Made by a program: the position numbers and the translations under genes
Shown: piece after piece, positions 26,137 to 28,008 of the stretch
How the letters are laid out: each line of letters begins with the position of its first letter
How positions within the stretch are numbered: the first letter of the stretch is position 1
The notes under the pieces: generated by a model
Told to the model about the DNA's origin: nothing
The model's input: the letters and a program-made list of their open reading frames with translations, nothing else
Database searches by the model: none
Origin: DASUDX01 sp036275365
GTDB taxonomy: Bacteria; Pseudomonadota; Gammaproteobacteria; Nevskiales; Nevskiaceae
Reading direction: 5' to 3'
DNA length: 28,008 nt
Assembly: GCA_036275365.1 (NCBI GenBank)
Contig: DASUDX010000094.1
Location: 1-28,008, forward strand

Positions 26137-26355
26137 CGAGGATCTCCAGCGAGAGCGGACAGGGGTCTCTCAACAACAGCGGCCAGCACCAGCTGGCCGG
26201 GCGCCTCGATCCCGATCCTGATGACGACGGGGGAGGCTTGTTGTTGATGGCCAACGCTATCTCGCCGGCGCGCCACGGGACCAGTGACCCCGGCTGCTTT
26301 TTGGATGACGAATTTCTGACGAAAGACGAGCGTCGCCGAGGCCCGCAACGGCCGC
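26137..26355. other. Intergenic gap between lpxB and the TonB-C lipoprotein gene
   Basis: This gap of 219 bases is the largest in the window and is less GC-rich than its surroundings. I see a short T/A-rich patch near 26298-26330, the natural place for a minus-strand promoter of the lipoprotein gene, but no hexamer pair with good spacing. I see no terminator after lpxB and no convincing ORF of its own. Confidence 0.4.
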
Positions 26356-27504
26356 TCAGCCCAGCTGTTGGGCGATGGCCTCTGCCGCGCGTTCCGCCGC
26401 CTGGTGGCGTAGCGTCGGCCGCAGACGGTCAAACACCTCGGTCTGCGCCCGTGCCGCGGCCGGGTCGGTGAGCAGGGGCAGCAGATCGTCCGCCAGCCGG
26501 GCCGGTGTGGCCGCCGCCTGCAGGCGCTCCGGCACCACGGCGGCGCCGGCCAGGATGTTGGGCAGGGAGACATACCGGGTCTTGAGCAGGCCGGCCTTGA
26601 GCATCAACCAGGCGGTAAGGGCCGCGGTGCGATAGGCCACCACCATGGGCCGGCCCAGCAGCAGGCACTCGAGCGTGGCCGTGCCGGAGGCCAGCAATAC
26701 GGCATCGGCGGCCTGCATGACCTCGCGCGAGCGGCCCTCGATGAGCTGCCAGCGCGCCTGGGGGGCGTGCTCGCGGATGGCGGCTTCGAGGGCGCCACGC
26801 AGACCCGGCTTGGCCACCGGGCTGAGCACCTGCAGATCCGGCAGCTGCGCCTGCAGCCGGGCCACGGCGCCGGCAAACGGCGCCGCCAGATGTCGCAGCT
26901 CGCCGCCGCGGCTGCCCGGCAGCACCGCCAGCAGCGGGCCGGGACCGGCCAGGCCGAGCGTGGCGCGCGCCTGCGCCGGCGGGGTGCTGGCGTCCAGCTG
27001 ATCCGCCAGCGGGTGACCGATGAAGCGCGCCGGCAGGCCGTGGCCGGCATAGAAGGCGGGCTCGAAGGGGAACAGACAGAGCAGCTCGTCCACCGACCGG
27101 GCGATGGTCCGCACCCGGCCCTGGCGCCAGGCCCAGACCGTCGGGCTCACCACATGCACGGTGCGCAGACCCCGCTCGCGCAGCCGCCGCTCGAGGCCGA
27201 GATTGAAGTCCGGCGCATCGATGCCCACCACCACCGCCGGGCGATCGGCGAGCAGGCGCTCGATCAGCCGCGCGCGCAGGGCGAAGATCGCCGGCAGCTT
27301 GGGCAACACCTCGGCCAGACCCATCACCGAGAGCGCGTCGATCGATTCGATCGCCTCGCAGCCCGCCTCGATCATGCGCGGCCCGGCCATGCCGTAGCAG
27401 TGCACCCCGGGCAGACGCCGGCGCAGGGCCTGCACGATGGCGCCCCCCAGCAGATCGCCGGACAGCTCACCGGCGATCAGGGCGATGCGCGGGGCGGCGC
27501 TCAT
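26356..27504 (-). CDS. lpxB: Lipid-A-disaccharide synthase
   Basis: This glycosyltransferase of the inner membrane surface joins UDP-diacylglucosamine and lipid X to form the lipid A disaccharide. The 382 residues match E. coli. Signatures are GELSGD at 12-17, the VVGIDAPDFN strand, SPTVWAWRQGR, and LPGSRGGEL in the C-terminal nucleotide-sugar domain. It starts four bases after the lpxA stop, the standard lpxA-lpxB coupling. Confidence 0.97.
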   Translation of the reverse strand: MSAAPRIALIAGELSGDLLGGAIVQALRRRLPGVHCYGMAGPRMIEAGCEAIESIDALSVMGLAEVLPKLPAIFALRARLIERLLADRPAVVVGIDAPDFNLGLERRLRERGLRTVHVVSPTVWAWRQGRVRTIARSVDELLCLFPFEPAFYAGHGLPARFIGHPLADQLDASTPPAQARATLGLAGPGPLLAVLPGSRGGELRHLAAPFAGAVARLQAQLPDLQVLSPVAKPGLRGALEAAIREHAPQARWQLIEGRSREVMQAADAVLLASGTATLECLLLGRPMVVAYRTAALTAWLMLKAGLLKTRYVSLPNILAGAAVVPERLQAAATPARLADDLLPLLTDPAAARAQTEVFDRLRPTLRHQAAERAAEAIAQQLG

Positions 27505-27508
27505 GTCC

Positions 27509-28008
27509 TCAGCGGGCCAGGGCCCGCTTCTGGTTGCCGCTGCGCTGCTCGCCGGCCTCGATGAAGGCAGCCATGCGCGCCACCTCGGCGTTGGCCGCCG
27601 CCTGCTGCAGCAGCTCCGGCTTGATCTCGGCGAGCGGCCGGCGCGAGCGGTAGATCAGCTTGTAGGCGGCCTCGATGGCCTCGATGTCCGCAGCGGCGAA
27701 CTGGCGGCGGCGCAGGCCTTCCTTGTTGATCGCCCGTGGCTTGGCCGGGTTGCCCTGCACCATCACGAACGGCGGCACATCGCCCGCGACACCGGCGGAG
27801 AAGGCGGTGAAGGCGTGGGCGCCGATGCGGCAGAACTGGTAGACCAGGGTGTAGCCGCCGAGGATCACCCAGTCGCCGATCTCGACATGACCGGCGAGGC
27901 TCGCATTGTTGGCAAACACGGTGTCGCTGCCGATCACGCAGTCATGGGCGATATGGCAGTAATTCATGATCCAGTTGCGGTCACCCACCCGGGTCTCGCC
28001 GCGTTTGG
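27509..28008 (-). CDS. lpxA: UDP-N-acetylglucosamine acyltransferase (5' end beyond window)
   Basis: The visible 166 codons cover the later part of the left-handed beta-helix and the C-terminal helical domain of LpxA, which starts lipid A synthesis by 3-O-acylation of UDP-GlcNAc. The block HIAHDC contains the catalytic histidine, and GGYTLVYQFCRIGAHAF and QGNPAKPRAIN are typical. The true start lies past the right edge. An internal Val codon in GETRVGDRN is not the start, since the frame stays open to the edge. Confidence 0.95.
   Translation of the reverse strand, partial: KRGETRVGDRNWIMNYCHIAHDCVIGSDTVFANNASLAGHVEIGDWVILGGYTLVYQFCRIGAHAFTAFSAGVAGDVPPFVMVQGNPAKPRAINKEGLRRRQFAAADIEAIEAAYKLIYRSRRPLAEIKPELLQQAAANAEVARMAAFIEAGEQRSGNQKRALAR

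Noticed and set aside
25994..26254. 86-codon frame on the minus strand overlapping the TonB-C-like lipoprotein
   Set aside because: It overlaps the lipoprotein gene in another frame. The lipoprotein has a signal peptide, lipobox, ribosome binding site and recognisable fold, while this frame has none.

Overview
This is a chromosomal housekeeping segment from a GC-rich (by eye about two thirds G+C or more) gammaproteobacterium. The group is inferred from gene order rather than from any marker RNA. The run lpxA-lpxB-rnhB-dnaE-accA, the pair prmB-aroC, the grxD/sodB neighbourhood and the surE-pcm-(DedA)-nlpD cluster are all typical gammaproteobacterial arrangements. The GC content and protein style would suit a Chromatiales/Ectothiorhodospiraceae-like lineage, but that is a guess. 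The window holds 27 protein genes packed almost without gaps. I see no tRNA, rRNA, CRISPR array, insertion sequence or prophage.

Layout. 1-762 (minus): 5' part of a cyclic-nucleotide-binding/EAL signalling protein, cut by the left edge. 841-4180 (minus): prmB, aroC and a rubredoxin/ferredoxin-reductase-like flavoprotein. 4237-7815 (plus): a translationally coupled envelope/respiration operon of SCO1/SenC copper chaperone, psd, a GNAT acetyltransferase and bepA. 7882-9651 (minus): an NADP isocitrate dehydrogenase carrying a C-terminal pair of CBS domains. 9791-10812 (plus): a DJ-1/PfpI protein coupled to a small membrane protein. 10876-11975: divergent grxD and sodB. 12062-13834 (plus): argF and nadC. 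13854-15463 (minus): murI and an alpha/beta hydrolase, coupled to the end of sppA (15433-17328). 17364-20453 (minus): nlpD, a DedA-family membrane protein, pcm and surE. 20509-28008 (minus): accA, dnaE, rnhB, a small TonB-C-type lipoprotein, lpxB and a 5'-truncated lpxA.

Functional themes are envelope construction (lpxA, lpxB, psd, murI, nlpD, bepA, sppA), fatty-acid and NAD/arginine/aromatic biosynthesis (accA, nadC, argF, aroC), replication (dnaE, rnhB), and stress or repair (sodB, grxD, DJ-1, pcm, surE). Many adjacent genes share 4-bp stop/start overlaps, implying coupled translation.

The most unusual item is the 589-residue isocitrate dehydrogenase-CBS fusion at 7882-9651: a complete NADP-type enzyme, a charged helical linker and two CBS motifs in one uninterrupted frame. 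It suggests direct ligand control of the TCA/glyoxylate branch point. Secondary oddities are the cNMP-EAL signalling protein, a likely CTG start for the hydrolase at 15436, a TonB-C-like lipoprotein inserted into the lpxB-rnhB junction, and an nlpD followed by sppA rather than rpoS.
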